Positions 1 through 8,144 of a DNA stretch of 64,000 nucleotides are shown here, in pieces (position 1 is the first letter of the stretch; each line of letters begins with the position of its first letter). Where the stretch lies: positions 79,597 through 143,596 of the forward strand of contig NZ_BSTD01000010.1 in NCBI RefSeq assembly GCF_030269325.1, written 5' to 3'. The notes beneath the pieces are model-generated. The model was given only the letters and a program-made list of their open reading frames with translations, did no database searches and was not told the DNA's origin. The translations under genes were made by a program, and so were the position numbers. The DNA is from Amycolatopsis sp. NBRC 101858. GTDB taxonomy: Bacteria > Actinomycetota > Actinomycetes > Mycobacteriales > Pseudonocardiaceae.

Positions 1-2045
1 ACCATCACCTCGAAGTTGCCGCGGCGGGAGGCGTAGGTGTTCAGGTCCGCCTCGCCGAGCGCGGTCAGGTAGCGCCCGGCGCAGCTCGACGGCGGGATGC
101 GCCCGGCCGGGCTGATGTGGTCGGTGGTCACCGAGTCGCCGAGGAGCAGCAGCACGCGCGCGTCGCGGAGGTCTTCCGGCGGCGGCGCGACGTCGTCGAG
201 GAACGGCGGGCGGCGCAGGTACGTCGAGCCGGCCGGCCACTCGAACCGGGCTCCGCCGGCCGAGGGCACGCTGGCCCAGCGCTCGTCGCCGTCGAAGACG
301 TCGGCGTAGGCGTCGCGGAACAGCTCCGGGGTCAGGTGGGCGGTGACGACGGCGTCGATCTCGGCGTCGTCCGGCCAGAGATCGGCGAGGAACACCGGCT
401 CGCCGTGCGCATCGGTGCCGAGGGGTTCGGTGGTCAAGTCGCGGGTGATCGACCCGGCGAGCGCGTACGCGACCACCAGCGGCGGCGACGCGAGGTAGTT
501 GAGCGAGACGTCGTTGTTGATCCGGCCGTCGAAGTTGCGGTTGCCCGAGAGCACCGACGCGACGACCGTGCCGCCGGCGACCGCCGCGGTGACCTCCGGC
601 AGCAGCGGCCCGGAGTTGCCGATGCACGTCATGCAGCCGTACCCGACGAGCTGGAAGCCGAGCTCGTCGAGCGGCCGGTCGAGCCCGGCCCGGCGCAGGT
701 ACTCGGTGACGGTCTTCGAGCCCGGCGCGAGGCTGGTCTTCACCCACGGCTTCGCCGTCAGGCCGCGGGCGCGGGCATTGCGGGCGAGCAGGCCGGCGGC
801 GACCATCACGTGCGGGTTGGACGTGTTGGTGCACGACGTGATCGCCGCGATGGCGACCGCGCCGTGCGGGACCGGACCATCCTTTGTGGACTCGATCGCG
901 GCCCGGGCGTTCGCGGGGACGTCGGCGAGCGCGACCCGATCCTGCGGACGCCGTGGCCCGGCGAGCGACGGCGTGACGGCGGAGAGGTCGATCCGCACGC
1001 GCTCGGCGTAGTTCAGATCAGCGCCGGGGTCGTGCCAGAGGCCTTGTTCCTTCGCATACACCTCGACGGCGGTGACGTGCTCGGGCGCGCGCCCGGTGAG
1101 CCGCAGGTAGCCGAGGGTGGCGTCGTCGATCGGGAACATCGCCGCGGTGGCGCCGAACTCCGGGCACATGTTCGAGATCGTCGCGCGGTGGGCGAGCGGG
1201 ATCCGCGCGATCGCGGAACCGGTGAATTCGACGAACTTCCCGACGACGCCGTGCGCCCGCAGGGTTTCGGCGATGGTGAGCACCAGATCGGTCGCGGTGA
1301 CGCCGGGGCCGAGCTCACCGGTCAGGTCGACGCCGACGACGGGCGGGACGAGCAGGTTCAGCGGCTGCCCGAGCAGCGCCACCTCGGCCTCGACGCCGCC
1401 GACGCCCCAGGCCAGCACGCCCAGCGCGTTGACCATCGTGGTGTGGGAGTCGGTGCCGGCGCAGGTGTCCGGGAACGCCCAGCCGTCACGGCGCTCGACG
1501 ACGCTCGCCAGATACTCGAGGTTGATCTGGTGCATGATCCCGGTGCCGGGCGGGACGACGCGCAGCCCGTCGAGCCGCTCGCCCCACTTGAGGAAGCGGA
1601 ACCGTTCGGCGTTGCGCGCGTACTCGATCTCGACGTTGCGGCGCAGGGCGTCCGGGCGGCCGGACACCTCGGTCGCGATCGAGTGGTCGACGGTCAGGTG
1701 GCTGGGGATGTGCGGGCGCACCGCCGCCGGGTCGCCGCCCGCTTCGGCCACGGCGTCGCGCAGTGCGGCCAGGTCGGTCAGCACCGGGACGCCGTTGGTG
1801 TCGTGCAGGAAGACCCGGGACGGCGAGAAGGCGGCGACGCCGGTTTCGCCGCGCACGAGCCGGTCGATCTGCCCGGCGGTGACCGAGTGACCGTCTTCGT
1901 GGCGCAGCAGGTTCTCCAGCAGGATCTTGTGGCTCAGGGGCAGCCGCTCGGCGCCGGGCACGGCGTCCAGGCGGTGCACCCGGTACTGCGTGCCGGCCAG
2001 GTCGAGCCGGGTCAGGCTGGCGTAACTGTCCGAGGTCCGCTTCAC
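1..2045 (-). CDS. acnA: Aconitate hydratase, C-terminus beyond window edge
   Basis: Interconverts citrate and isocitrate with a [4Fe-4S] cluster. About 680 of roughly 900 residues are present; the C-terminal end of the swivel domain lies outside the window. Visible family signatures are CAGTDSHTTMVNALG, ITSCTNTSNPHVM (first cluster cysteine) and GYGCMTCIGNSGPL (the Cys-x2-Cys pair), then DSVTTDHISPAG just before the edge. The start is GTG at 2045 with a GGAGAGG ribosome site at 2052-2058 on this strand. It is divergent from a PLP dehydratase across only 41 bases, so the two may share control. It is an AcnA-type enzyme, not the AcnX type known as a hydroxyproline dehydratase. It could be the main TCA enzyme or a pathway-specific copy. 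Confidence 0.93.
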   Translation of the reverse strand, partial: MKRTSDSYASLTRLDLAGTQYRVHRLDAVPGAERLPLSHKILLENLLRHEDGHSVTAGQIDRLVRGETGVAAFSPSRVFLHDTNGVPVLTDLAALRDAVAEAGGDPAAVRPHIPSHLTVDHSIATEVSGRPDALRRNVEIEYARNAERFRFLKWGERLDGLRVVPPGTGIMHQINLEYLASVVERRDGWAFPDTCAGTDSHTTMVNALGVLAWGVGGVEAEVALLGQPLNLLVPPVVGVDLTGELGPGVTATDLVLTIAETLRAHGVVGKFVEFTGSAIARIPLAHRATISNMCPEFGATAAMFPIDDATLGYLRLTGRAPEHVTAVEVYAKEQGLWHDPGADLNYAERVRIDLSAVTPSLAGPRRPQDRVALADVPANARAAIESTKDGPVPHGAVAIAAITSCTNTSNPHVMVAAGLLARNARARGLTAKPWVKTSLAPGSKTVTEYLRRAGLDRPLDELGFQLVGYGCMTCIGNSGPLLPEVTAAVAGGTVVASVLSGNRNFDGRINNDVSLNYLASPPLVVAYALAGSITRDLTTEPLGTDAHGEPVFLADLWPDDAEIDAVVTAHLTPELFRDAYADVFDGDERWASVPSAGGARFEWPAGSTYLRRPPFLDDVAPPPEDLRDARVLLLLGDSVTTDHISPAGRIPPSSCAGRYLTALGEADLNTYASRRGNFEVM

Positions 2046-2065
2046 ATCAAGCCTCTCCGCATAGC

Positions 2066-2078
2066 TTATAGGCTATAA
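2066..2078. promoter_or_regulatory. Palindrome TTATAG-G-CTATAA over divergent promoters
   Basis: A 13-base perfect inverted repeat sits in the 41-base gap between the aconitase and the PLP dehydratase. It overlaps a consensus -10 element TATAAT at 2074-2079 on the plus strand. That hexamer ends only 7 bases before the ATG at 2087, so the plus-strand transcript is probably leaderless. The AT-rich block stands out sharply from the surrounding GC. It is a likely repressor site controlling both directions; the RpiR regulator at 3048 is the nearest candidate, by inference. Confidence 0.6.
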
Positions 2079-2086
2079 TATCAGGC

Positions 2087-3046
2087 ATGACCTCCCTCCT
2101 GGACCGGATCATGGACGCGCACCGCGGCATCCGCCCCGAAGTGCCGGTGAGCACGCTCGAACGCAGCCGGCTGCTGTCGGACGAGCTGGGCTGCGACGTG
2201 TGGCTGAAGACCGACCACCTGATGCCGACCGGCTCGTTCAAGGTGCGCGGCTCGGCCAACAAGATCCGCGTGCTCGGCGACGCGGCGAAGCGCACCGGGG
2301 TGATCACCGCGTCCACGGGCAACCACGGCCAGGGCGTCGCCCGCGCCGGCAAGCTGGCCGGCGTCGCCGTGACCGTCTACGTCGGCCAGACGACCACCCG
2401 CGCGAAAATGGCCGCGATCGAGGCCCTGGGCGCGGACCTCGTCGTGGTCCCGGGCGGCCCGCTCGACGCCGAACAGGAAGCACGCAAGCAAGCCGCGCAG
2501 CGGGGAAAGCCCTACGTGGCGCCGTATAACGACGTCGACACCGTGGCGGGGCAGGGCACGCTGGGGGTGGAGCTGGCCGAGCAGGCCCCGGACCTGGACG
2601 CGGTGTTCGTCTGCGTCGGCGGGGGCGGCCTGATCGGCGGGGTGGGCACGGCGCTGAAGGCGCTGAGCCCGCGCACCCGCGTCGTCGGCGTCTGGCCGGA
2701 AGCGTCGACCTGCCTGCTGGACTCGCTGAAGGCGGGCCACATCATCGAGACGCCCGAATCGCCGACGCTGTCGGACGGTTCGGCCGGGGCGGTCGAGCCG
2801 GGTTCGGTCACGTTCCCGATCTGCCAGGAGGTGATCGACGAGACCGTCACGGTCTCCGAGGAGGAGATCGCCGCCGCGATGCGCAAGATCGCGGAGGGGG
2901 AGCGCTGGATGATCGAGGGCGCGGCCGGGGTCGCCGTCGCGGGCCTCGTCAAGACCGCGCAGCGGTATCGGGGGAAGAAGGTCGCGGTCGTCCTCTGTGG
3001 ACGCAACGTCACGCTGGAGACCTTCCTGCGCGCCGTGGCCGTGTGA
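2087..3046 (+). CDS. PLP-dependent threonine/serine dehydratase-like enzyme
   Basis: Fold type II PLP enzyme of the threonine dehydratase family, 319 residues, catalytic domain only with no C-terminal ACT regulatory domain. The PLP lysine is Lys52 in GSFKVRG, the substrate loop is STGNHGQG, and the phosphate-binding glycine loop is VGGGGLIGG. Family members deaminate threonine or serine to 2-oxo acids; relatives include the hydroxyectoine-utilisation protein EutB and hydroxyaspartate dehydratases. No other ectoine catabolic genes are nearby, so the substrate is open. The transcript appears leaderless (TATAAT 7 bases before ATG). One base separates it from the following RpiR gene, with which it forms a two-gene operon. 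Confidence 0.85.
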   Translation: MTSLLDRIMDAHRGIRPEVPVSTLERSRLLSDELGCDVWLKTDHLMPTGSFKVRGSANKIRVLGDAAKRTGVITASTGNHGQGVARAGKLAGVAVTVYVGQTTTRAKMAAIEALGADLVVVPGGPLDAEQEARKQAAQRGKPYVAPYNDVDTVAGQGTLGVELAEQAPDLDAVFVCVGGGGLIGGVGTALKALSPRTRVVGVWPEASTCLLDSLKAGHIIETPESPTLSDGSAGAVEPGSVTFPICQEVIDETVTVSEEEIAAAMRKIAEGERWMIEGAAGVAVAGLVKTAQRYRGKKVAVVLCGRNVTLETFLRAVAV

Positions 3047-3047
3047 C

Positions 3048-3863
3048 GTGGGCGCGCCGGAACCGCTGGTCAGCCGGGTCAACCACGCGTGGAGCCGGCT
3101 GAGTGAGCCGGAACGGGCGGTCGCGGAGTACCTCGTCACGTCACCTCCGCGCCAGGTGGTACTCGCGACGGCCGACGACCTCGGCCGCCGGACCGGCACG
3201 AGCGACGAGACGGTGGTCCGTACGGCTCGTCGGCTCGGCTACACCGGGTTGCCGGCGCTGAAGGCGTCGCTCGGCGGGGCCACCGGTGCGCCGCAGGTCG
3301 GTTTCCGGCGGCAGGTGGCCCGGGACCTGCCGAGCGCGACGACGCACGTGGTCCGCGACGCGCTCGGCCGCATCAGCGCGTTCGGCCGCGGGCTCGACGT
3401 CGGCGAACTGGCCGAGGCGCTGCGGATCGTCGGGTCGGCGGCGCGGGTGTTCTGCTACGGCTGGGGCGTCAACGAGCTGAGTGCGCGCTACCTGGCGCTG
3501 AAGCTGACCCGGGCCGGCAAGGCCGCCTCGGCGTCGGGGGCCACCGGGGTGGAGTTCGCGGACGACCTCGCGGACCTCTCGCCGCGGCACGCGGTCGTCG
3601 TCTTCGCTCCCGGACGGCTGCTGCCCGAACTGGAACTGCTCACCGCTCACGCGAAGCGAGTAGGGGCCGAGCTGGTCCTGGTCACCGAGCACCTCGCCGA
3701 CGCGATCCCGGCGGACGCAGTCCTGCGCGACCCGGGTTCGCCCGGCAGCCTGACCGCCGAACCGTTGTGCGCCATGCTCGTGGCCGACCTGCTGGTGCTC
3801 GGCACCCTCGGCGACGGCGACACGTACGCCTTGCTCACCCGGCTTCGCGAGGAACTTCGCTGA
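3048..3863 (+). CDS. RpiR/MurR-family transcriptional regulator
   Basis: 271 residues: an N-terminal helix-turn-helix (about 1-75, with LSEPERAVAEYL and TGTSDETVVRTARRLGYTGLPAL) and a C-terminal SIS domain (about 100-250). The family senses phosphosugars or other small ligands through the SIS domain. The GTG start at 3048 follows the TGA of the dehydratase by one base; a longer reading would run inside the upstream gene. Of the four RpiR proteins in the window this is the most divergent: its SIS part reads FCYGWGVNELSARYL. It probably controls the dehydratase/aconitase pair, by context only. Confidence 0.88.
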   Translation: MGAPEPLVSRVNHAWSRLSEPERAVAEYLVTSPPRQVVLATADDLGRRTGTSDETVVRTARRLGYTGLPALKASLGGATGAPQVGFRRQVARDLPSATTHVVRDALGRISAFGRGLDVGELAEALRIVGSAARVFCYGWGVNELSARYLALKLTRAGKAASASGATGVEFADDLADLSPRHAVVVFAPGRLLPELELLTAHAKRVGAELVLVTEHLADAIPADAVLRDPGSPGSLTAEPLCAMLVADLLVLGTLGDGDTYALLTRLREELR

Positions 3864-3872
3864 ACGTGGAAA

Positions 3873-3912
3873 GCCTCGCCGGGGCAGTGGTGGCAAGCCG
3901 CCCCGGCGAGGC
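3873..3912. terminator. Bidirectional hairpin terminator
   Basis: Perfect 13-base arms (GCCTCGCCGGGGC at 3873-3885 and its complement at 3900-3912) with a 14-base loop lie between two convergent operons, 10 bases after the RpiR stop and 14 bases after the permease stop on the other strand. There is no T tract, as is common in GC-rich actinomycetes. Confidence 0.75.
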
Positions 3913-3925
3913 CGGTCTCGGGTGC

Positions 3926-4780
3926 TCAGGAAACGCTTTCGAGTGCGGGCGCCGGGGAGTCCACCTGCGCCACCCGAGCCCGCCGCCGCTTCCGGGGAGG
4001 CCGGTCCAGCAGCTCCGCGATCCGCGACAACCCGAAGTTGATCACGATGTAGAACGCCGCCGTCAGGGCGTACGCCTGGATGAAGTTCGCGTTGTACTCG
4101 CCGAGCACCTGCCCGTTGCGCAGCAGCTCGGGATAGCTGACCACGTACCCGAGGCTCGACTCCTTGAGCGTCCGGATCACCTGCGTCACCAGCGCCGGCC
4201 GCAGCGCGCGGAACACCTGGGGCAGCACCACCAGGCGCAGTGCCTGACCGCGGCGGAGGCCGATCGCCGCCGCCGCGTCGAACTGGCCGCGGTCGAGGGA
4301 GTTCACGCCCGCGCGGACGATCTCCGCGAACACCGAGCCCGCGTGCAGCACGATCGGGATCGACAGCACCCAGAACGGCGGCAGGTTCCAGCCGAACGCC
4401 GGCAGGCCGATCAGGAAGAAGTACACCAGCAGGATCAGCGGGATCGCCCGGAACAGCTCGATCGCTGCCGCGGCCGGCAGCGACAGCCAGCGGCGCGGTG
4501 AAAGCCGGCCGAGGCCGAACACCGTGCCGAACACCAGGGACATCGCCGCGCACGACAAGCCGATCCGCAGCGTCATGCCCAGGCCGTCGAGCAGGTAGCG
4601 GATGTTGGGCCACGACGCCAGTGGCCGCCACAGCCGGCCGTCGAGCTGGCCGACGTGCTGCAGCTGGAAGAAGATCCCGACGAGCGCGCCGGCCACGACC
4701 ACGACCGCGACGATCGTCGCGATCCGCAGCCGGGCCTTCCCGCGCGGGCCGAGCTCGTCGAACAACACGGTGGTCTTCAT
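3926..4780 (-). CDS. Polar amino acid ABC transporter, permease subunit 2
   Basis: Inner-membrane channel subunit of an uptake system, 284 residues with an N-terminal membrane segment (about 20-42) and the HisM/GlnP-type permease domain. The cytoplasmic EAA-like loop that docks on the ATPase is visible as FDAAAAIGLRRGQALRLVVLPQ. The start ATG at 4780 overlaps the stop of the other permease gene by 4 bases, so translation is coupled. It is the last gene of the operon, followed by the hairpin at 3873-3912. The C-terminus is short, basic and then acidic and looks non-catalytic. Confidence 0.9.
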   Translation of the reverse strand: MKTTVLFDELGPRGKARLRIATIVAVVVVAGALVGIFFQLQHVGQLDGRLWRPLASWPNIRYLLDGLGMTLRIGLSCAAMSLVFGTVFGLGRLSPRRWLSLPAAAAIELFRAIPLILLVYFFLIGLPAFGWNLPPFWVLSIPIVLHAGSVFAEIVRAGVNSLDRGQFDAAAAIGLRRGQALRLVVLPQVFRALRPALVTQVIRTLKESSLGYVVSYPELLRNGQVLGEYNANFIQAYALTAAFYIVINFGLSRIAELLDRPPRKRRRARVAQVDSPAPALESVS

Positions 4781-5421
4781 CGGCGGATCCGCACCTTCCG
4801 TTCGACGACCCCGGTCAGCTGGCCCGCGGTGAGCGTGATCAGCAGGTAGCCGATCGCCGCGGCGATGAAGCTCGGGATGGGCTGGGCGTGGTCGAGGTTG
4901 AACTGCCGCGCGGAGCCGGTGAGCTCCTGCACGCCCACCGCCGCGCCGAGCGCCGACGCGAGGCAGACGTTGATGAAGATGGAGCCCAGCGGCTGGGCCA
5001 TGGACCGGAACGCCTGCGGCAGCACGACCTGCCGCAGGACGCCGGCGAAGGTCAGCCCGAGCGCGCGGGCCGCTTCGATCTGCCCGGTGGGGACGGCCGC
5101 GACACCCGAGCGGACCGTCTCGCAGACGTACGCGCCGAAGTACAGCCCCAGGCCGAGGACGACCGAGCCGAACAAGGGCACGGTCGCCCCGACGTACGGC
5201 AGCCCGAACACCACCATGACCAGGACGAGCAGCAACGGCGAGTTGCGCAGGCACTGGACGTAGCACCCCGCCACCGCCCGCAGCGGGCCGATCGGGCCGA
5301 CCCGGCAGACACCGAGCACGGTCCCGATCAGCAGGGCGAGCGGGAAGGCGAGCACGGCCAGCTCGAGGGTCACCAGCAGGCCGGTGAGCAGCTCACCGAT
5401 GTGATCGAACAGGACGGACAT
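4777..5421 (-). CDS. Polar amino acid ABC transporter, permease subunit 1
   Basis: 214-residue permease of the HisQ/GltJ type with about five predicted membrane helices and the EAA loop IEAARALGLTFAGVLRQVVLPQ. It should form a heterodimer with the permease encoded just downstream. It lies 12 bases downstream of the binding protein gene and overlaps the next gene by 4 bases. The length is normal for the family. Confidence 0.9.
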   Translation of the reverse strand: MSVLFDHIGELLTGLLVTLELAVLAFPLALLIGTVLGVCRVGPIGPLRAVAGCYVQCLRNSPLLLVLVMVVFGLPYVGATVPLFGSVVLGLGLYFGAYVCETVRSGVAAVPTGQIEAARALGLTFAGVLRQVVLPQAFRSMAQPLGSIFINVCLASALGAAVGVQELTGSARQFNLDHAQPIPSFIAAAIGYLLITLTAGQLTGVVERKVRIRR

Positions 5422-5433
5422 GGTGGTGGCCTC

Positions 5434-6375
5434 TCAGGAACCGGGCACGGAACCGATCTGCGGCGGCTGCGGCGCGGGCGTCTTGACGAGCTTGCCGACC
5501 GTGGCCTGCCAGAGCTTCGTCCACGTCCCGTCGGCCTCGATCGCCTTCAGGAACCCGTTGACGACGTCCTTGAACGCCGGGTCGTCCTTCGGGAGGCCGA
5601 TGCCGAACGGGTTCGTGCCGAACGTCGAGTCCAGCAGCTTGACGTCGCTCTTCGTGGCGACCACGCCGTAGAGCGACGCGTTGTTGAGCGTCATCGCTTC
5701 GGCGCGGCCCTGCTCGACGGCGGCGACGCACTGCGCGGCGGTGTCGAACAGGACCGGCTGCGCGGTCGGGACCGCCTTCAGGAGCGCGTCCTTCGCGGCC
5801 CCGGACTCGGTGGCCACCTTCTTGCCGGCGAGGTCGCTCGCCTGCTTCGTGGTCGTGTCCGACGTCTTCACGACGATGCCGCTGGCCGCCAGGTAGTACG
5901 GCCCGGCGAAGTTGACGAGCTTCGCGCGGTCTTCCGTGATCGTGTAGGTCTGGATGGCCGTGTCGATGGTGTGGTTGCCCAGCAACGCTTCCCGCGTGTC
6001 GGAGCCGCCGCTCTGCAGCTTGGCGTTCGGCTTGCCGAGCAGGTACTTCGCGAGCAGCTGGGCGATCCCGGCGTCGAAACCGGACAGCTTGCCGGACGCG
6101 GGGTCGAGCTGGGAGAAGCCGATCGTGTTGCGGCTGCCCGCGAACGACAGCTCGCCCTTCTGCCGGATCTTGTCCAGCATCGGCGTGCTGGGCAGGTTCT
6201 GCCCGACCGGGCCGGCGTCCACCACGGACGTCTGGTCGATCTGGCCGGCGATCTCCGCGCCGGCCGGCTTGGCGGCGGCGCCGGGGGTCTGGTTCGGCGC
6301 GCTGCCGCACGCGGTCAGCGTCGCCAGCAGGGCGGTGGTGACCACTGTGGTGCAGGTGGCCGTGCGGATTCTCAT
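5434..6375 (-). CDS. ABC transporter amino acid-binding lipoprotein
   Basis: Extracytoplasmic solute-binding protein of the family 3 (glutamate/glutamine/general amino acid) type, about 313 residues. It begins with a lipoprotein signal ending in the lipobox LTAC at about residue 23, followed by a low-complexity linker and a bilobed domain containing FDAGIAQLLAKYLLG and TITEDRAKLVNFAGPYY. Two ATGs are adjacent; the second (6375) is preferred because it sits 5 bases from GGGAG while the first has only 2. The ligand is probably an amino acid or small derivative, and the context suggests it is the substrate of the neighbouring hydrolases and dehydratase. Confidence 0.9.
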   Translation of the reverse strand: MRIRTATCTTVVTTALLATLTACGSAPNQTPGAAAKPAGAEIAGQIDQTSVVDAGPVGQNLPSTPMLDKIRQKGELSFAGSRNTIGFSQLDPASGKLSGFDAGIAQLLAKYLLGKPNAKLQSGGSDTREALLGNHTIDTAIQTYTITEDRAKLVNFAGPYYLAASGIVVKTSDTTTKQASDLAGKKVATESGAAKDALLKAVPTAQPVLFDTAAQCVAAVEQGRAEAMTLNNASLYGVVATKSDVKLLDSTFGTNPFGIGLPKDDPAFKDVVNGFLKAIEADGTWTKLWQATVGKLVKTPAPQPPQIGSVPGS

Positions 6376-6399
6376 CATGGCTCCCAGGGGTACGGCGGG

Positions 6400-7137
6400 T
6401 CAGTGCTGGAGGACCTTGGACAGGAAGTCCCGCGCCCGGTCGGTGCCGGTGCGGTCGAAGAACTCTGCGGGCGTGCCCTGCTCGGCGATCCGGCCGTCGC
6501 TCATGAACACGACGCGGTCGGCGGCCTTGCGGGCGAAGCCCATTTCGTGGGTGACGACGACCATCGTGGTGCCGTCGGCGGCGAGCGAGGTCATCACGTC
6601 GAGCACCTCGTGCACCATTTCGGGGTCCAGCGCGCTGGTCGGTTCGTCGAACAGCACGAGCTTGGGGTTCATCGCGAGCGCGCGGGCGATCGCGACGCGC
6701 TGCTGCTGCCCGCCGGAGAGCTCCGCGGGCCGTTTCTCCGCCTGGTCGCCGACGCCGACGCGGTCGAGCAGGCGCCGCGCTTCGGTTTCGGCTTCGCGCT
6801 TGGGCACCCCGCGGACCTGGATCGGGCCGAGGGTGACGTTGTCGAGGATGGTGCGGTGGGCGAAGAGGTTGAACGACTGGAAGACCATCCCGACGTCGGC
6901 CCGCAGCTGCGCGAGCCGGCGGCCCTCGGCGGGCAGGGGCTCCCCGTCGAGGGTGATGGTCCCGGAGTTGATCTGTTCGAGGCGGTTGACGCACCGGCAG
7001 AGGGTCGACTTCCCCGAGCCGGACGGCCCGACGACGACGACCACTTCGCCGTGGTGGATGTCGAGATCGACGTCGTGCAGGACCTCGATGTCACCGAAGC
7101 TCTTGCACAGGCCGCGGATGCTCACCAGCGGGGTCAT
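6400..7137 (-). CDS. Polar amino acid ABC transporter ATP-binding protein
   Basis: 245-residue GlnQ/HisP-type ATPase. Walker A is GPSGSGKS (37-44), the Q loop is VFQSFNLF, the signature is LSGGQQQR (140-147), Walker B is LVLFDEPT (160-167) and the switch histidine is in VVVTHEMGF. It is the first gene of a four-gene importer operon (ATPase, binding protein, two permeases), preceded by a GGAGGAAG ribosome site. Its promoter at 7205-7232 overlaps an RpiR-type operator. Confidence 0.94.
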   Translation of the reverse strand: MTPLVSIRGLCKSFGDIEVLHDVDLDIHHGEVVVVVGPSGSGKSTLCRCVNRLEQINSGTITLDGEPLPAEGRRLAQLRADVGMVFQSFNLFAHRTILDNVTLGPIQVRGVPKREAETEARRLLDRVGVGDQAEKRPAELSGGQQQRVAIARALAMNPKLVLFDEPTSALDPEMVHEVLDVMTSLAADGTTMVVVTHEMGFARKAADRVVFMSDGRIAEQGTPAEFFDRTGTDRARDFLSKVLQH

Positions 7138-7185
7138 CGGCTTCCTCCGGATTTTTGGAAGCGTTCGCTACAGTTAAGAAGATGT

Positions 7186-7201
7186 TGTAGCATCAGCTAC
7201 C
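7186..7201. promoter_or_regulatory. Putative RpiR operator, TGTAG-CATCAG-CTACC
   Basis: Inverted repeat of the form TGTAG-N6-CTACA with one mismatch at the last base, lying between the ABC operon and the divergent hydrolase-RpiR operon. It overlaps the predicted transcription start of the minus-strand promoter. Extra half-sites lie at 7168-7172 (CTACA) and 7240-7252 (CGTAG-CCG-CTACACC area). The same motif recurs at 9117-9161, 61962-61977 and 62009-62024, always next to genes of this system. Confidence 0.6.
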
Positions 7202-7204
7202 GAT

Positions 7205-7232
7205 AAGATAGACGGTGCTACCGAGATGTCAA
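7205..7232 (-). promoter_or_regulatory. Promoter for the ABC importer operon
   Basis: On the minus strand a perfect -35 hexamer TTGACA (7232-7227) is followed after 16 bases by TATCTT (7210-7205). The predicted start near 7198 falls inside the inverted repeat at 7186-7201, an arrangement expected for repression by steric block. Confidence 0.5.
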
Positions 7233-7282
7233 CACCTGTCGTAGCCGCTACACCCCGCAGCCATCCCAGCCGAGGAGCAGTC

Positions 7283-8110
7283 ATGTCGAGTCCGCGCCCG
7301 AGTGCCGACGCGCGCGTCCTGGATCCGGTCGAGTACTACCACTCGGGTCCGACCGCTTTCTTCGCCTCGCAACGGGATCAGCGCTTCTCGTACTGCCTTT
7401 ACGTGCCCGGGGCGCACCGCACGGCGATCGAGCCGCTCCCGCTGACCGTCGTGGTCCACGGGACGCAGCGGATGGCCGAGCGCTACCGCGACGCCTACCG
7501 CGGCTTCGCCGAAGAGAACGAGACGGTGGTGCTCGCCCCGCTCTTCCCGGCCGGCATCGGCGAACCGGGCGATCTGCACGGCTTCAAGCGGCTCAGCTTC
7601 CGCGGCGTCCGGTTCGACCGCGTCCTGCTCGACATCGTCGACGAAGTGGCGCAGCGGTACCGGGTCGACGCGACGCGGTTCGCGCTCCACGGCTTCAGCG
7701 GCGGCGGCCAGTTCGTCCACCGCTTCGCCTACCTGCACGCGCACCGGCTGTCCGCGCTCTCGATCGGGGCCCCGGGGCGCGTCACCCGGATCGACCCGCG
7801 GGTGCCGTGGTGGCCGGGCACGGCCGACCTGCGCGAGCGGTTCGGCACCGACCTCGACCTCGACGCGCTGCGGGCGGTGCCGGTGCAGATGATCGTCGGC
7901 GCCGAGGACACCGAGACGTGGGAGATCGCCGAGCCGGACGTCGACGCGGGCGGCGACACGCGGGTCGCCCGGCTGACCTCGCTGCGGGACAACTTCGAAG
8001 CGCACGGCATCGGCGTGCGCTTCGACGTGGTGCCCGACCTCGCGCACCGGGGGCTCCAGCTGCAGCCGGTCGTCCAGGAGTTCTTCGCCGGCGTGCTCGC
8101 CGGCCGGTGA
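7283..8110 (+). CDS. Alpha/beta-hydrolase fold esterase/amidase A
   Basis: 275 residues. The nucleophile elbow is HGFSGGG with Ser139, the oxyanion strand is LTVVVHGTQRM, and the likely catalytic acid and histidine are in GAEDTETWE and PDLAHRG. The fold resembles poly(3-hydroxybutyrate) depolymerase/feruloyl esterase-like cytoplasmic hydrolases; there is no signal peptide. The start is ATG 7283 with GAGGAG 5-10 bases upstream; a longer reading from 7226 lacks a ribosome site and covers the operator region. It is followed after 34 bases by an RpiR gene and is a clear paralogue of the hydrolase at 10429. It probably opens an ester, lactone or amide in the imported compound. Confidence 0.85.
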   Translation: MSSPRPSADARVLDPVEYYHSGPTAFFASQRDQRFSYCLYVPGAHRTAIEPLPLTVVVHGTQRMAERYRDAYRGFAEENETVVLAPLFPAGIGEPGDLHGFKRLSFRGVRFDRVLLDIVDEVAQRYRVDATRFALHGFSGGGQFVHRFAYLHAHRLSALSIGAPGRVTRIDPRVPWWPGTADLRERFGTDLDLDALRAVPVQMIVGAEDTETWEIAEPDVDAGGDTRVARLTSLRDNFEAHGIGVRFDVVPDLAHRGLQLQPVVQEFFAGVLAGR

Positions 8111-8144
8111 CCACTAGGATGCGGCCATGCCGAGGGGAGAGCAG

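Noticed and set aside
117..2078. 653-codon open frame antisense to aconitase
   Set aside because: Composition is the Arg/Asp/Val-rich shadow of a high-GC gene; the minus strand reads as clear aconitase.
2087..3863. Ectoine/hydroxyectoine degradation (EutB) reading of the dehydratase
   Set aside because: No DoeA, DoeB, EutC or Ehu transporter genes nearby, and the adjoining regulator is RpiR, not the usual EnuR/AsnC type.
4240..7206. 988-codon open frame antisense to the ABC operon
   Set aside because: No recognisable domain, and four convincing transporter genes occupy the other strand.
7238..7252. Third copy of the RpiR motif (GTAG-CCG-CTACA)
   Set aside because: Spacing of 3 rather than 6; kept only as half-sites.
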